Below are positions 36,403 to 47,549 of a DNA stretch of 64,000 nt, piece by piece. The first letter of the stretch is position 1. Every line of letters starts with the position of its first letter. The notes under the pieces were generated by a model, which was given only the letters and a program-made list of their open reading frames with translations, had not been told where the DNA came from and ran no database searches. The translations under genes and the position numbers were made by a program. The DNA is from Ectorhizobium quercum (GTDB taxonomy: Bacteria; Pseudomonadota; Alphaproteobacteria; Rhizobiales; Rhizobiaceae): NCBI RefSeq assembly GCF_026552795.1, contig NZ_JANFPI010000007.1, positions 1 to 64,000 of the forward strand, read 5' to 3'.

Positions 36403-36789
36403 TCAAGACGAGGTCGCTGGGGAAGATGTGTCTTCACCATTGGCCAAAGCTGCCGCAGGCTGGGGCGACAAGCTGCCCACGGTGACATTGATGACGTTCT
36501 GGCTATTGGAGGACGCACCGGACACGGCTCCTCCAACACCTGAGCTGCCCACCCGGTATCCTTTTCTCATAAGCCAGTTGAAGTGCCACTTGTTGTAAAA
36601 GAACGGAAAAATCAGCAGAGCCAGCCCCATAGTGCAAATGTCTATGGCCAGCATCCCGAAAAATCCGATGACATGGCCGCGGAGCAGCGCGGGCAACGGA
36701 CCGAAGAATAAGGTCGTCCAGGAAAACCCGTGATAGCCCAGCGCCACACGCCCCGTAACCGGCTCGATAAGTTGAATTGGATACGCCAT
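36403..36789 (-). CDS. Small hydrophobic membrane protein, unrecognised
   Basis: A 128-residue protein from ATG 36789, preceded by AAGGGGG; an ATG eight codons further upstream is possible. Two hydrophobic stretches follow HGFSWTTLFFGPLPALLRG: about 24-36 and 42-64. The motif GFSWTTLFFG...ALLRG and the FYNKWHFNWLMRKGYR end of the membrane part look like a recurring family of small phage- or island-associated membrane proteins, but I cannot name it. The last 45 residues are serine-, asparagine- and alanine-rich. It is divergent from an XRE regulator in an AT-richer patch, and probably recently acquired. Confidence 0.7.
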   Translation of the reverse strand: MAYPIQLIEPVTGRVALGYHGFSWTTLFFGPLPALLRGHVIGFFGMLAIDICTMGLALLIFPFFYNKWHFNWLMRKGYRVGSSGVGGAVSGASSNSQNVINVTVGSLSPQPAAALANGEDTSSPATSS

Positions 36790-36790
36790 A

Positions 36791-36882
36791 ATTACCCCCT
36801 TTTCGGTAATCAATTAATTCATGGTTCTATAATACGTGGTTTCATGAATAGTCAAATGCTGACGTTCATTTATGGACGTCAG
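36791..36882. promoter_or_regulatory. Divergent control region with three inverted repeats
   Basis: Between the membrane-protein and XRE genes are ATTACC/GGTAAT (36791-36796 and 36805-36810), overlapping the membrane-protein ribosome binding site; ATTCATG/CATGAAT (36817-36823 and 36843-36849); and CTGACGT/ACGTCAG (36859-36865 and 36876-36882), spanning the XRE start codon. All are perfect. Such repeats are typical operators for XRE-type dimers and suggest autoregulation. Confidence 0.5.
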
Positions 36883-37138
36883 ATTTATCGTGGCTTGGAA
36901 TATTCGTCGCATCAGGGTCTTGAGAGGCATTGCGCAAGACGATCTCGCCTTAAGCGCGGGCGTCGAGCGCGCCTATGTCGGCCATCTGGAAAGGGGATCG
37001 AAAAATCCGACGATTGAAACGCTGCAAAAAATAGCGGGCGCACTCGACTGCAAAATCGCGGAGTTATTTCAGGAACCGCCGGAAAACGCCGAAAAGCTTA
37101 AGGTTCTAAAAAGCGGCCGGAAAAAGTCGCACCGCTGA
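36872..37138 (+). CDS. XRE-family HTH transcriptional regulator
   Basis: An 88-residue protein, essentially one HTH domain (about 8-65): WNIRRIRVLRGIAQDDLALSAGVERAYVGHLERGSKNPTIETLQKIAGALDCKIAELF, followed by a lysine-rich tail. It resembles phage and island repressors of the SinR/Cro type. The start is ATG 36872; no ribosome binding site is evident and a GTG at 36887 would also leave the domain complete. Codon and base use are AT-richer than in neighbours. Likely regulates itself and the divergent membrane-protein gene. Confidence 0.88.
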   Translation: MDVRFIVAWNIRRIRVLRGIAQDDLALSAGVERAYVGHLERGSKNPTIETLQKIAGALDCKIAELFQEPPENAEKLKVLKSGRKKSHR

Positions 37139-37214
37139 CACGCACGCCATCATCAATCCGTAGCGCGATAGGAGTACCACCGGAAAATAGCATGACGATG
37201 CGGGGGTGTGTCAC

Positions 37215-38375
37215 CTAGAACTTCACGCCCGGTACTGCCAGCGGATTGTCGGAAAGCGCCGCCCGGTCGGGCGTGTCGACGGAAGGCCGGCCGGTGAAGG
37301 CGGCGAAGAGATCGCGCACGAAGGCTTCCGGCAGCCCCTTGGTGATCAGCACCAGCCGGGAGCGCTGGTCGGCGGGGTCAGGCCAGGCCGCCAGCCGCAC
37401 CGGCGGATGGAAAATGCTCTGCACCCCGTGCAGCACCAGCGGCCTGTCGGGACGGTCAGAGGTCTGCACCACCGCCTTCATCCGTAGCAGCTTCTCCCCA
37501 TGCGCGGACCGCAGCAGATCCACGAACATTTCGAGCGCCGTCGGATCGACCGGCCGGTCGTGAACGATGGAGAACGAACGGATATCGTCGGCATGCCGAT
37601 GATGGTGATCATGATGGCCGTGGTGAGAATGTTCGCCGTCATGATGATGGCCGCAGCCGCAATCCGGCCCGTGCTCATGGTCGTGGTGGTGATGATCGTC
37701 CTCGCCGGCAGCCTCCTCATGCAGCCAGCGCCCGACGTCCGGATGCTTGCTCTGCGGATCGTAGAGGCCGTTCACCAGCAGCGACGCCGCGTCCGCGCCT
37801 TCGCTCTCCGCATCCGTCATCGCCGCGCGCGGGTTGAGCGCCCTGAGGCGCGCGACGAGGCGATCCACGGCGGCGGCTTGCGCCAGCGATCGCTTGGTCA
37901 GCACCAGCCTGTCGGCGACCGCGGCCTGACGCACGGATTCCGGATGGGCATCGAGCGTCGCCAGCCCGTTGACCGCGTCGACGACCGTGACGATCCCGTC
38001 GAGGTCGAAATTCTGCATCAGAACCGGATGCCCGATCACCGACTGCATGACCGGCACGGGATCGGCAAGGCCCGTCGTTTCCACGACGATCCGCTTCAGG
38101 GGCTTCAGCCTGCCCGTCTGGATGCGATCCATCAGCTCGCCCAGCGTATCGATCAAGTCGCCGCGCATCGTGCAGCACAGGCAGCCGTCGGACAGTTCGA
38201 TGACCGAGTCGCCGGAGGATTCGACCAGAAGATGATCGATGCCGACATCGCCGAACTCGTTGACGATGACCGCCGCATCCTTCATCGCCGGATCCTTGAG
38301 AAGCCGGTTCAGCAATGTCGACTTGCCGGCGCCGAGAAAGCCGGTGACGATGGAAACGGGAATGCGCGCCTGCAT
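37215..38375 (-). CDS. CobW/COG0523-type metal-chaperone GTPase
   Basis: A 386-residue G3E GTPase. Walker A is GFLGAGKS at 12-19, the metal-binding CxCC motif is Cys65-Leu-Cys67-Cys68, and ETTGLADP at 99-106 and LTKRSL (in place of NKxD) follow. Between about 227 and 261 there is a very histidine-rich loop with about 20 histidines, a likely zinc, cobalt or nickel reservoir. The C-terminal CobW_C domain ends the protein. It is not next to cobN, so a zinc-homeostasis role is as likely as a B12 role. It ends an operon-like pair with the upstream D-Ala carboxypeptidase gene. Confidence 0.92.
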   Translation of the reverse strand: MQARIPVSIVTGFLGAGKSTLLNRLLKDPAMKDAAVIVNEFGDVGIDHLLVESSGDSVIELSDGCLCCTMRGDLIDTLGELMDRIQTGRLKPLKRIVVETTGLADPVPVMQSVIGHPVLMQNFDLDGIVTVVDAVNGLATLDAHPESVRQAAVADRLVLTKRSLAQAAAVDRLVARLRALNPRAAMTDAESEGADAASLLVNGLYDPQSKHPDVGRWLHEEAAGEDDHHHHDHEHGPDCGCGHHHDGEHSHHGHHDHHHRHADDIRSFSIVHDRPVDPTALEMFVDLLRSAHGEKLLRMKAVVQTSDRPDRPLVLHGVQSIFHPPVRLAAWPDPADQRSRLVLITKGLPEAFVRDLFAAFTGRPSVDTPDRAALSDNPLAVPGVKF

Positions 38376-38376
38376 C

Positions 38377-39495
38377 TCAGTTCACCGGACGCGGAACCGG
38401 CACCGCCACTTTCGCGGGCAGCGTGACCCGGGCTGCATTGCCGGCCTTCTTCGGCTCGGGCGGCGACGGCTCTGTGCCGGGAATGACGCCCGCGAAGGAA
38501 TAGAGCGGCGGACGCTCCATCTCGCGGACATAGGGCGACTTGATGATCATGCGACCGGCCTCGTCGCGCCCTTCCGAACGGACCTTGGCGGCTTGCGGAT
38601 TGCAGATCTGGGCGCTGATATCCGCGACGTCGGCGCCGTAATCGCCGTAGGGCGCAAGCCTGGCCAGCGGAACGCCGGAGCCGGCGGTGGTCAGCGCCTT
38701 CTGCAAAAGCGCGGCGGAGCGCTCCGTGCGGGCGGCAAGGCTGTCCTCGCCCAGCACGACGGAAACGACGCTGCGGCCGTTCCGCGTCGCCGACGACACC
38801 TGATTAAAGCCCGAGGCGCAGATGAAACCGGTCTTCATGCCATCGGCGCCGCTGAAGCGGCCGATCAGCATGTTGTAGTTGCCGTAGCTGTTCTTGCCCG
38901 TATCAACGCCTTCCAGCGAGAAATAGGAGGAATATTGCGGAAACTCGCGCTTGATGGCCACCGCCAGCAGGGCGATGTCCCGCGCCGTGGAATATTGCCC
39001 CTTGCCGGGCAGGCCGTTCGGATTGACGAAGCGGGTCGAGGTCATGCCCAGCCGGGCCGCCTCGGCATTCATCGCGGCAATGAACGCCTCCTGCGAACCG
39101 CTGACCGCCTCCGCAATGGCAATCGCGATATCGTTGGCCGATTTCACGATCAGCAGCTTCAGCGCGTTGTCCAGCGTCACCTGCGAGCCGGCGCGGAAGA
39201 AGGTCTTGCTGGGTGCCGCACTTGCGGCGCGCTGCGACATGACCACCGGCGTCTCCAGCGTCATCCGTCCGGCCTTCAGCGCGCGGAACGCCAGATAGGC
39301 CGTCATCAGCTTCGTCAGCGAGGCCGGATACCATTTGCGGAACGCATCGGAATGCTCGATCACCTGTCCGGACTTCACATCGACGACGATATAGGGATTG
39401 GCCAGCGCCGTATCGCGCCCGGCCAGCGCGCCGCCGGCCGCCACGGCGCCGGCGAGCACAAGGGTGGTGAATACGCGAAAGCGTGATTTGAACAC
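38377..39495 (-). CDS. D-alanyl-D-alanine carboxypeptidase (PBP5/DacA type)
   Basis: A 372-residue serine peptidase. A signal peptide covers about residues 1-31. Active-site motifs are S59-L-T-K62 in KWYPASLTKLMTAY, the SxN motif in VKSANDIAIAIAE, and KTG in GMKTGFICASGF. It trims the terminal D-Ala from peptidoglycan pentapeptides. The C-terminal third (about 260-372) is proline-rich and lacks an obvious amphipathic PBP5 anchor. It lies one base upstream of the CobW gene start, suggesting co-transcription. Confidence 0.93.
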   Translation of the reverse strand: MFKSRFRVFTTLVLAGAVAAGGALAGRDTALANPYIVVDVKSGQVIEHSDAFRKWYPASLTKLMTAYLAFRALKAGRMTLETPVVMSQRAASAAPSKTFFRAGSQVTLDNALKLLIVKSANDIAIAIAEAVSGSQEAFIAAMNAEAARLGMTSTRFVNPNGLPGKGQYSTARDIALLAVAIKREFPQYSSYFSLEGVDTGKNSYGNYNMLIGRFSGADGMKTGFICASGFNQVSSATRNGRSVVSVVLGEDSLAARTERSAALLQKALTTAGSGVPLARLAPYGDYGADVADISAQICNPQAAKVRSEGRDEAGRMIIKSPYVREMERPPLYSFAGVIPGTEPSPPEPKKAGNAARVTLPAKVAVPVPRPVN

Positions 39496-39668
39496 GGCCT
39501 GTTCCTCATTGATCGCGGGCGATGCACATTGAAAGCGTCGGGATATTTACCCTATGTGTCCAAGCAATGGCAAAGACGATTGATTAGGTCAATTACAAGG
39601 CGCAAACTGAACGGGATGGAGGAGACGATTCCGTATGATTTGCCGCCAGATAACGACAGGAACAGCTA

Positions 39669-40835
39669 ATGCCCATTTTGAACCGCGCCGCCGAACTTCA
39701 GACGGAAGTGACCGAATGGCGGCGACATCTCCACGAAAATCCTGAAATCCTCTACGACGTGACCGGAACGGCGGCCTTCGTCGCCGGCAAGCTCCAGGAA
39801 TTCGGCGTTGACGAGATCGTGACCGGAATCGGCCGCACGGGTGTCGTGGGCATCATCAACGGCCGCGGCGGCAGCACGGGCCGCACCATCGGCCTGCGCG
39901 CCGATATGGATGCCCTGCCGGTCGATGAAGTCACGGGCAAGCCGTGGGCGTCGAAGATTCCGGGCCGCATGCACGCCTGCGGCCATGACGGCCACATGGC
40001 GATGCTGCTGGGCGCCGCGAAATATCTGGCCGAAACGCGGAATTTCAACGGGCGCGTCGCTGTGGTCTTCCAGCCCGCCGAAGAAGGCGGCGCCGGGGCG
40101 CTGGCGATGGTCCAGGACGGCCTGATGGAGCGCTTCGACATCGGCGAAGTCTACGGCATGCACAACATGCCGGGCATCGCGGCCGGCCATTTCGCCATCC
40201 GCAAGGGCGGGATCATGGCCGCCCCCGACAAGTTCACCATCCGCATTTCCGGCCGCGGCGGCCACGCCGCCCAGCCGAACCGGGCCATCGACCCGATCGT
40301 GATCGGCGCCCAGATCGTCTCGAACCTCCAGATCATCGCCGCCCGCAACATCGATCCGCTGGAATCGGTCGTCGTGTCCGTCACGAAATTCATCTCGGGC
40401 ACGGCGCACAACATCATTCCGCCGGACGCCGAGATCGCCGGCACGGTCCGCACGCTGAACGAAGCCGTTCAGGACCAGACGGAGGAACGCATGCGCCAGA
40501 TCGTCGAAGGCATCGCCGCCACCCACGGCGCGGTGGGCGAACTGCGCTACGAACGGAATTGCCCGGTCACGGTCAACCACGCCGCCGAGACGGACCATGC
40601 GGCGGCCGTCGCCCGCGAAATCGCCGGTGCCGCCCATGTCGATTCGGACGTGGCGCCCTCGATGGCCGGCGAGGACTTCTCCTTCATGCTGAAGGAACGC
40701 CCCGGCGCCTTCATCTTCATCGGCAACGGCGAAAGCGCGGGGCTGCACAATCCCGGTTACGACTTCAACGACGAAATCATCGCCAGCGGCGTGTCCTACT
40801 GGGTGCGCCTGGCCGAAAGCCGCCTGACGGACTGA
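39669..40835 (+). CDS. M20-family amidohydrolase (hippurate hydrolase-like)
   Basis: A 388-residue metallopeptidase-type amidohydrolase. The metal site is visible in RMHACGHDGHMAM (His102, Cys104, His106), the catalytic glutamate in PAEEGGAGA near 139-140, and the C-terminal APSMAGEDFSFML block. The central lid domain begins with FTIRISGRGGHAAQP. Relatives hydrolyse N-acyl amino acids, IAA-amino acid conjugates or N-acetyl-diaminopimelate; the substrate cannot be assigned. It is followed by a strong terminator. Confidence 0.93.
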   Translation: MPILNRAAELQTEVTEWRRHLHENPEILYDVTGTAAFVAGKLQEFGVDEIVTGIGRTGVVGIINGRGGSTGRTIGLRADMDALPVDEVTGKPWASKIPGRMHACGHDGHMAMLLGAAKYLAETRNFNGRVAVVFQPAEEGGAGALAMVQDGLMERFDIGEVYGMHNMPGIAAGHFAIRKGGIMAAPDKFTIRISGRGGHAAQPNRAIDPIVIGAQIVSNLQIIAARNIDPLESVVVSVTKFISGTAHNIIPPDAEIAGTVRTLNEAVQDQTEERMRQIVEGIAATHGAVGELRYERNCPVTVNHAAETDHAAAVAREIAGAAHVDSDVAPSMAGEDFSFMLKERPGAFIFIGNGESAGLHNPGYDFNDEIIASGVSYWVRLAESRLTD

Positions 40836-40856
40836 ACCGAAGAGCGTCATCGGCAA

Positions 40857-40889
40857 ACAAAAGGCTTGGCTAATCGCCGGGCCTTTTGT
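40857..40889 (+). terminator. Terminator between the amidohydrolase and tRNA-Arg
   Basis: ACAAAAGGC at 40857-40865 pairs with GCCTTTTGT at 40881-40889. The A and T runs within the stem allow termination in either direction. It lies 21 bases after the amidohydrolase stop. Confidence 0.65.
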
Positions 40890-40904
40890 ATGTGTGCGGC
40901 AAGT

Positions 40905-40981
40905 GGTCCCGTAGCTCAGCAGGATAGAGCATCAGATTCCTAATCTGGGGGTCGCGCGTTCGAATCGCGCCGGGATCACCA
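40905..40981 (+). tRNA. tRNA-Arg (anticodon CCT)
   Basis: A 77-base tRNA with encoded CCA. The acceptor stem GGTCCCG pairs with CGGGATC (one G-T pair), followed by discriminator A. The anticodon loop TTCCTAA, flanked by TCAGA and TCTGG, gives anticodon CCT at 40938-40940, reading AGG. The T arm GCGCG-TTCGAAT-CGCGC is perfect. It is immediately downstream of the terminator. No integrase or duplicated 3' end was seen next to it. Confidence 0.95.
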
Positions 40982-40989
40982 TTTGCGCC

Positions 40990-42030
40990 TCATGCGCCGC
41001 TGTTCCGATCCAGCCAGCGATGCCATTCGCTTTCCGACCCGTGGAAGACGTTGAGGTCGATCTTGCCGTTGACGCCCTGCGACAGGCCCGAGCCTGAATA
41101 TTGCCAGAACACCCATTTGCGGCCCGGATAGACCTTCGACGGGTGCTGCGCGACGGCCCGCAGCCAGAACGGATAGTTCTGGAACGCGCCCTTGAGATTG
41201 TCGGCATAGAAATCCGGCGCGGTATAGATGACCGGCCGCTTTCCGTAATGACGCTCCAGCATGTCCATGAAGACCTGCATCTTCTCCCGCACCTGCTGCG
41301 GAGACGGACGTCGCTTGCAGGCGGAATCGCCGTTCCACTCGACATCGATGACCGGCGGCAGCGCATCGGGATCGCGCGGCACGTTGCGGATGAACCACGA
41401 TGCCTGCTCGCTCGCCACCCGGCACCAGTAGAAGAAATGATAGGCGCCCCGCTTCAGACCGGCCTCCTTGGCCCGCCGCCAGTTCGTCTGGAACATGGGA
41501 TCGAGATGGTCGCCACCGTCCGTTGCCTTGATATAGGCGAAGTTGGCCCCGTGCGCCCGCAGCCTGGGCCAGTCGATCTCGCCCTGCCAGCGCGATACAT
41601 CGACACCGTGGACGGCGTAATGACGCGGCGTCACCTTGCCGAAATTGATCGGCTTGGCATCGCCGAAACGCTGGCTGTAGATGCGCATCCGGCTTCGAAC
41701 CGCCCGGTCCGCGTCCGGCGAGATCGTCGGCTTCAACGAAGGCTTGGGCGCCGACGCGGGGACATCCTCGAGAATGGAAGACGCCTGCGGCACGGAACCC
41801 GCCCAGGCAAGCACCTCCTGCTTCGGCGGAATGTTCACGGTATCCGCCGCCGCTGCCGCGCTGGCGCGTTGCGCACCGACGTCAGCGCTGGGAACCGGCG
41901 CGCTCGCCGTTACCGAACTGGTGATATCCCGTGACGGGGTAATGGCAAGTACATCCGCCGGCGAGGACGACCGGCATCCGGCAAGCGCAATGCCGCCGAT
42001 CAGCAATGAGGAAAGGACAGAAAGACGCAT
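40990..42030 (-). CDS. GH25-type lysozyme lipoprotein
   Basis: A 346-residue protein. The lipobox ALAGC gives a lipidated Cys19. A linker of about 120 residues precedes a GH25 muramidase domain (about 138-346) beginning HGVDVSRWQGEIDW, with ANFAYIKATDGGDH, GAYHFFYWC and PPVIDVEWNG; the aspartates and glutamate of the DVEW block are the expected catalytic residues. GH25 enzymes cleave the MurNAc-GlcNAc bond. A CtrA-like box lies about 90 bases upstream. The stop is only eight bases from the tRNA-Arg 3' end. Confidence 0.92.
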   Translation of the reverse strand: MRLSVLSSLLIGGIALAGCRSSSPADVLAITPSRDITSSVTASAPVPSADVGAQRASAAAAADTVNIPPKQEVLAWAGSVPQASSILEDVPASAPKPSLKPTISPDADRAVRSRMRIYSQRFGDAKPINFGKVTPRHYAVHGVDVSRWQGEIDWPRLRAHGANFAYIKATDGGDHLDPMFQTNWRRAKEAGLKRGAYHFFYWCRVASEQASWFIRNVPRDPDALPPVIDVEWNGDSACKRRPSPQQVREKMQVFMDMLERHYGKRPVIYTAPDFYADNLKGAFQNYPFWLRAVAQHPSKVYPGRKWVFWQYSGSGLSQGVNGKIDLNVFHGSESEWHRWLDRNSGA

Positions 42031-42120
42031 GACTCTACACTCTGCCGTAAAACGACGCGGGACCGCCGGCCCGAACGCGCCCGTTCTGCTTGAAGGACTA
42101 ACAGAGCATTACCGGAAAAT

Positions 42121-42137
42121 GTTAAACTGACGGTAAC
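42121..42137. promoter_or_regulatory. Candidate CtrA box upstream of the GH25 lysozyme gene
   Basis: Read on the minus strand, TTAC and TTAAC are separated by seven bases (GTTACCGTCAGTTTAAC, 17 bases), one mismatch from the CtrA consensus TTAA-N7-TTAAC. It lies about 90-107 bases upstream of the GH25 start codon. Pattern match only. Confidence 0.35.
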
Positions 42138-42283
42138 TCGGTCCGCTGCCGCCCCTTTTTTACGCCGCCAGCGGAGGATGAGCCTGGCAGTGAAGATACG
42201 TCGGAAATTACGATATCGAAATCATACACTTGAAAGAAAATGCCAATTCACGGCGCAACGATTCCTTCGAACCGAACGTGAAA

Positions 42284-42310
42284 AGGCCGCCCGGATTCGC
42301 CGGGCGGCCT
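42284..42310 (-). terminator. Intrinsic terminator of the atp operon
   Basis: A perfect 11-pair stem, AGGCCGCCCGG (42284-42294) with CCGGGCGGCCT (42300-42310), and a five-base loop, followed on the minus strand by TTTT. It lies about 40 bases after the atpC stop. Confidence 0.88.
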
Positions 42311-42349
42311 ATCACAATTCCGTGGGCGAGACTTTATCGCGCCGCTTTT

Positions 42350-42757
42350 TCAGCCGGCGATAACCGCGCCGTGCAACTGCGTCAGCTCCGAGAGGAATTC
42401 CTCGATGCTGTTGCGCTTTTCATGATCTTCGGCCGAGGCCAGTTCCTTCTTCGCCGTTTCGATACGGGCCTGAAGATCGTCCGCGCTGAACTCGGCGACC
42501 GGAACGGCGGATTCGGCCAGAACGGTCAGGCCGGTGTCGTTGATATCCGCAAAACCGCCGAACACGACATACTTCACGGTCTGGCCGGCGGCCGATTTCA
42601 CCGTCACGACACCCGGCTTCAGCGTCGTCATTGCCGGCGCATGGCGAGCCATCACCGTCATTTCGCCTTCCGTTGCCGGAATGACAACTTCGCTGGCCTG
42701 CTCCGACACGAGCAAACGCTCGGGAGAAACGAGTTCAAAATTGAAATTGTCCGCCAT
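42350..42757 (-). CDS. atpC: ATP synthase F1 subunit epsilon
   Basis: A 135-residue protein with the epsilon N-terminal beta barrel (FNFELVSPERLLVSEQASEVVIPATEGEMTVMARHAPAMTTLKPG) and a shorter C-terminal helical hairpin. It forms part of the central stalk and can inhibit rotation. Last gene of atpHAGDC; a hairpin separates it from atpD. Confidence 0.95.
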   Translation of the reverse strand: MADNFNFELVSPERLLVSEQASEVVIPATEGEMTVMARHAPAMTTLKPGVVTVKSAAGQTVKYVVFGGFADINDTGLTVLAESAVPVAEFSADDLQARIETAKKELASAEDHEKRNSIEEFLSELTQLHGAVIAG

Positions 42758-42791
42758 GACGCTTCAACTCTTCATTATCGGGATGGAGAAA

Positions 42792-42808
42792 GGGCGCGAA
42801 CCGCGCCC
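42792..42808 (-). other. Intercistronic hairpin between atpD and atpC
   Basis: GGGCGCG (42792-42798) pairs with CGCGCCC (42802-42808) around a three-base loop, 14 bases after the atpD stop. No T tract. It may adjust epsilon expression or protect upstream mRNA. Confidence 0.45.
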
Positions 42809-42821
42809 CTTCCGCGAAATA

Positions 42822-45166
<2,345 letters not shown>

Positions 45167-45191
45167 CGCTTATCGTCCTGGCTTGATCCGA

Positions 45192-46721
45192 TCAGGCGAA
45201 GTTCTTGGCGAACGTATCGAGCGCCGCCTTGAGCTTGCTCTTCGTATCGTCCGAGATGGCCTTTTCCGTGCGGATGGCGTCGAGGATCGACTTGCCTTCC
45301 GAGCGCAGGTAGCTGAGCAGGCCCTGCTCGAACTTGCTGACGGATGCGACCGGCAGCTTGTCGAGATAGCCGTTGACGCCAGCGAAGATCACCGCGACCT
45401 GCTCTTCCGTCTTCAGCGGCGAGAACTGCGGCTGCTTCAGGAGTTCCGTCAGGCGGGCGCCGCGGTTCAGCAGGCGCTGGGTGGCGGCATCGAGGTCTGA
45501 ACCGAACTGGGCGAAGGCGGCCATTTCGCGATACTGGGCGAGTTCACCCTTGATCGAGCCGGCAACCTGCTTCATCGCCTTGATCTGGGCCGACGAGCCG
45601 ACGCGCGAAACCGACAGGCCGACGTTCACGGCCGGGCGGATGCCCTGGTAGAACAGGTCGGTTTCGAGGAAGATCTGGCCATCGGTGATCGAGATCACGT
45701 TGGTCGGAATGAACGCGGACACGTCGTTGCCCTGCGTCTCGATGACCGGAAGGGCCGTCAGCGAACCGGCGCCGTTGTCGTCGTTCAGCTTGGCGGCGCG
45801 CTCGAGCAGGCGCGAATGCAGGTAGAAGACGTCGCCCGGATAGGCTTCGCGGCCCGGCGGGCGGCGCAGGAGCAGCGACATCTGGCGATAGGCGACGGCC
45901 TGCTTGGACAGGTCGTCATAGCCGATCAGGGCGTGCTGGCCGTTGTCGCGGAAATATTCGCCGATGGCGCAGCCGGTGAACGGAGCGAGATACTGCATCG
46001 GAGCCGGATCGGAAGCCGTGGCGGCGACGATGATCGAATATTGCAGGGCGCCGCGCTCTTCGAGAGCCTTCACGAACTGGGCGACCGTGGAGCGCTTCTG
46101 GCCGACGGCAACGTAGACGCAGTACAGCTTGTCCTTTTCCGGGCCGTTGTCGTGGATCGGCTTCTGGTTCAGGAAGGTGTCGAGCAGGATGGCAGTCTTG
46201 CCGGTCTGGCGGTCGCCGATCACGAGTTCGCGCTGGCCGCGGCCGACCGGGATAAGGGCGTCGATGGCCTTGATGCCGGTGGACATCGGCTCATGGACCG
46301 ACTTGCGCGGAATGATGCCCGGAGCCTTCACGTCGACGCGGGCGCGCTTTTCGTAAACGATCGGGCCCTTGCCGTCGATCGGATTGCCGAGGGCATCGAC
46401 GACGCGGCCGAGAAGATGCGGACCGACCGGAACGTCCACGATGGCGCCCGTGCGCTTGACCGTGTCGCCTTCCTTGATGTCGCGGTCCGAACCGAAGATG
46501 ACGACGCCGACATTGTCGGTTTCGAGGTTGAGCGCCATGCCGCGGATGCCGCCGGGGAACTCGACCATCTCACCGGCCTGCACATTGTCCAGACCGTAGA
46601 CGCGGGCAATGCCGTCGCCGACGGAGAGAACCTGGCCGACTTCGGAGACCTCGGCTTCCTGGCCAAAGTTTTTGATTTGATCTTTCAGAATTGCGGAAAT
46701 TTCCGCGGCGCGGATATCCAT
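45192..46721 (-). CDS. atpA: ATP synthase F1 subunit alpha
   Basis: A 509-residue subunit. Walker A is GDRQTGKT at 169-176; [31 protein letters not shown] precedes it, and the arginine-finger region [14 protein letters not shown] is intact. Its ATG shares its A with the TGA stop of atpH (TGATG), so the two are translationally coupled; AGAGG is the ribosome binding site. Confidence 0.98.
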   Translation of the reverse strand: MDIRAAEISAILKDQIKNFGQEAEVSEVGQVLSVGDGIARVYGLDNVQAGEMVEFPGGIRGMALNLETDNVGVVIFGSDRDIKEGDTVKRTGAIVDVPVGPHLLGRVVDALGNPIDGKGPIVYEKRARVDVKAPGIIPRKSVHEPMSTGIKAIDALIPVGRGQRELVIGDRQTGKTAILLDTFLNQKPIHDNGPEKDKLYCVYVAVGQKRSTVAQFVKALEERGALQYSIIVAATASDPAPMQYLAPFTGCAIGEYFRDNGQHALIGYDDLSKQAVAYRQMSLLLRRPPGREAYPGDVFYLHSRLLERAAKLNDDNGAGSLTALPVIETQGNDVSAFIPTNVISITDGQIFLETDLFYQGIRPAVNVGLSVSRVGSSAQIKAMKQVAGSIKGELAQYREMAAFAQFGSDLDAATQRLLNRGARLTELLKQPQFSPLKTEEQVAVIFAGVNGYLDKLPVASVSKFEQGLLSYLRSEGKSILDAIRTEKAISDDTKSKLKAALDTFAKNFA

Positions 46722-47287
46722 CAGCCAACCTCTTTCAGTGCAAGCTTAAGGGTAGAGAGTTTGGTGCGAAGAGACGTATCGATCTGGCGCGAGCCAACCT
46801 GAACGATCAGACCGCCGAGGATCGACGGTTCGACCGTGACGGAAAGCGCCACGTCCTTACCGGTGACGCTCTTCAGCGCCGCCTTCAATTCGGTTTCCTG
46901 CTCGCCCGTCAGGGCATGAGCGGATGTCACTTCGGCGGTGATCTCGCCGCGATGGGCGGCGGCGATCTGTCGATACGCCCTGATCATGCCGGGAAGTGCA
47001 AAAAGGCGGCGATTGCCCGCCACCACTTTGAGGAAGTTCGAAACCAGAGCGTCGAGACCGATCTTTTCGGAAAGCGCCGACAGCGCCTTCAACTGGTCTT
47101 CGGCGGAAAACACCGGGCTGAGCACCAGTCGCTTCAGATCCGCGCTTTCGTCGATCAGGGCCTGGAACCCGTCGAGAGCCGCACCGACCGCATCGACCTT
47201 GCCGGCCTCGGCAGCGAGGTCGAAAAGCGACGACGCGTAACGTTCGGCAACACCGGAAATGAGCTGGGATGTGTCTGCCACGGGCAA
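46721..47287 (-). CDS. atpH: ATP synthase F1 subunit delta
   Basis: A 188-residue peripheral-stalk subunit (OSCP). The start chosen is TTG at 47287, giving [25 protein letters not shown], the family N terminus and length, with AGGGGA just upstream. A start at 47359 would add 24 arginine- and glycine-containing residues not seen in the family. C-terminal signature [26 protein letters not shown] is present. First gene of atpHAGDC; the Fo genes are elsewhere, as usual in this group. Confidence 0.95.
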   Translation of the reverse strand: MPVADTSQLISGVAERYASSLFDLAAEAGKVDAVGAALDGFQALIDESADLKRLVLSPVFSAEDQLKALSALSEKIGLDALVSNFLKVVAGNRRLFALPGMIRAYRQIAAAHRGEITAEVTSAHALTGEQETELKAALKSVTGKDVALSVTVEPSILGGLIVQVGSRQIDTSLRTKLSTLKLALKEVG

Positions 47288-47446
47288 AAGTCCCCTGATT
47301 TTCTTCCAGAATCCCGGACCTCGGGAAAGGCCCTGAACAAGATTCTGAATTCGTTGCATTTTCGCCTGAAATTGGCCTGACCGGAGTCACACCTTTTTCA
47401 AAATTCGGGGTCCGTCTAGCATACGGCGTCCGGACTCGCAACACGG

Positions 47447-47474
47447 GTAATATAGGTTTACGCCTTTAGGACAA
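47447..47474 (-). promoter_or_regulatory. Probable promoter of the atp operon
   Basis: On the minus strand TTGTCC (47469-47474) and TATTAC (47447-47452) are separated by 16 bases in an AT-richer stretch about 160 bases upstream of the atpH start. A moderate match to the housekeeping consensus. Confidence 0.4.
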
Positions 47475-47549
47475 GGCCCTTTGTGAAATTTTGTCCGAAA
47501 GAGGGCGGGAAAGTGACCGCGCCGCCCCTGCGGCCTTCCGCTCGCCGTT

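Larger units (their letters stand above)
42031..42349. other. 319-base intergenic region, GH25 gene to atpC
   Basis: Apart from the atp terminator (42284-42310) and the CtrA-like box (42121-42137), it holds the GH25 promoter region and an AT-richer stretch (about 42185-42245). A reading frame of 61 residues at 42178 has no family features or ribosome binding site, so I do not call it a gene. Confidence 0.6.

Noticed and set aside
40905..42030. tRNA-Arg as the attachment site of a genomic island containing the GH25 lysozyme
   Set aside because: No integrase, no duplicated tRNA 3' end and no composition change across 40.9-42.1 kb; the lysozyme looks like a chromosomal gene.
42178..42363. A 61-codon frame between the GH25 gene and atpC
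   Set aside because: It overlaps the atp terminator, lacks a ribosome binding site and shows no family features.
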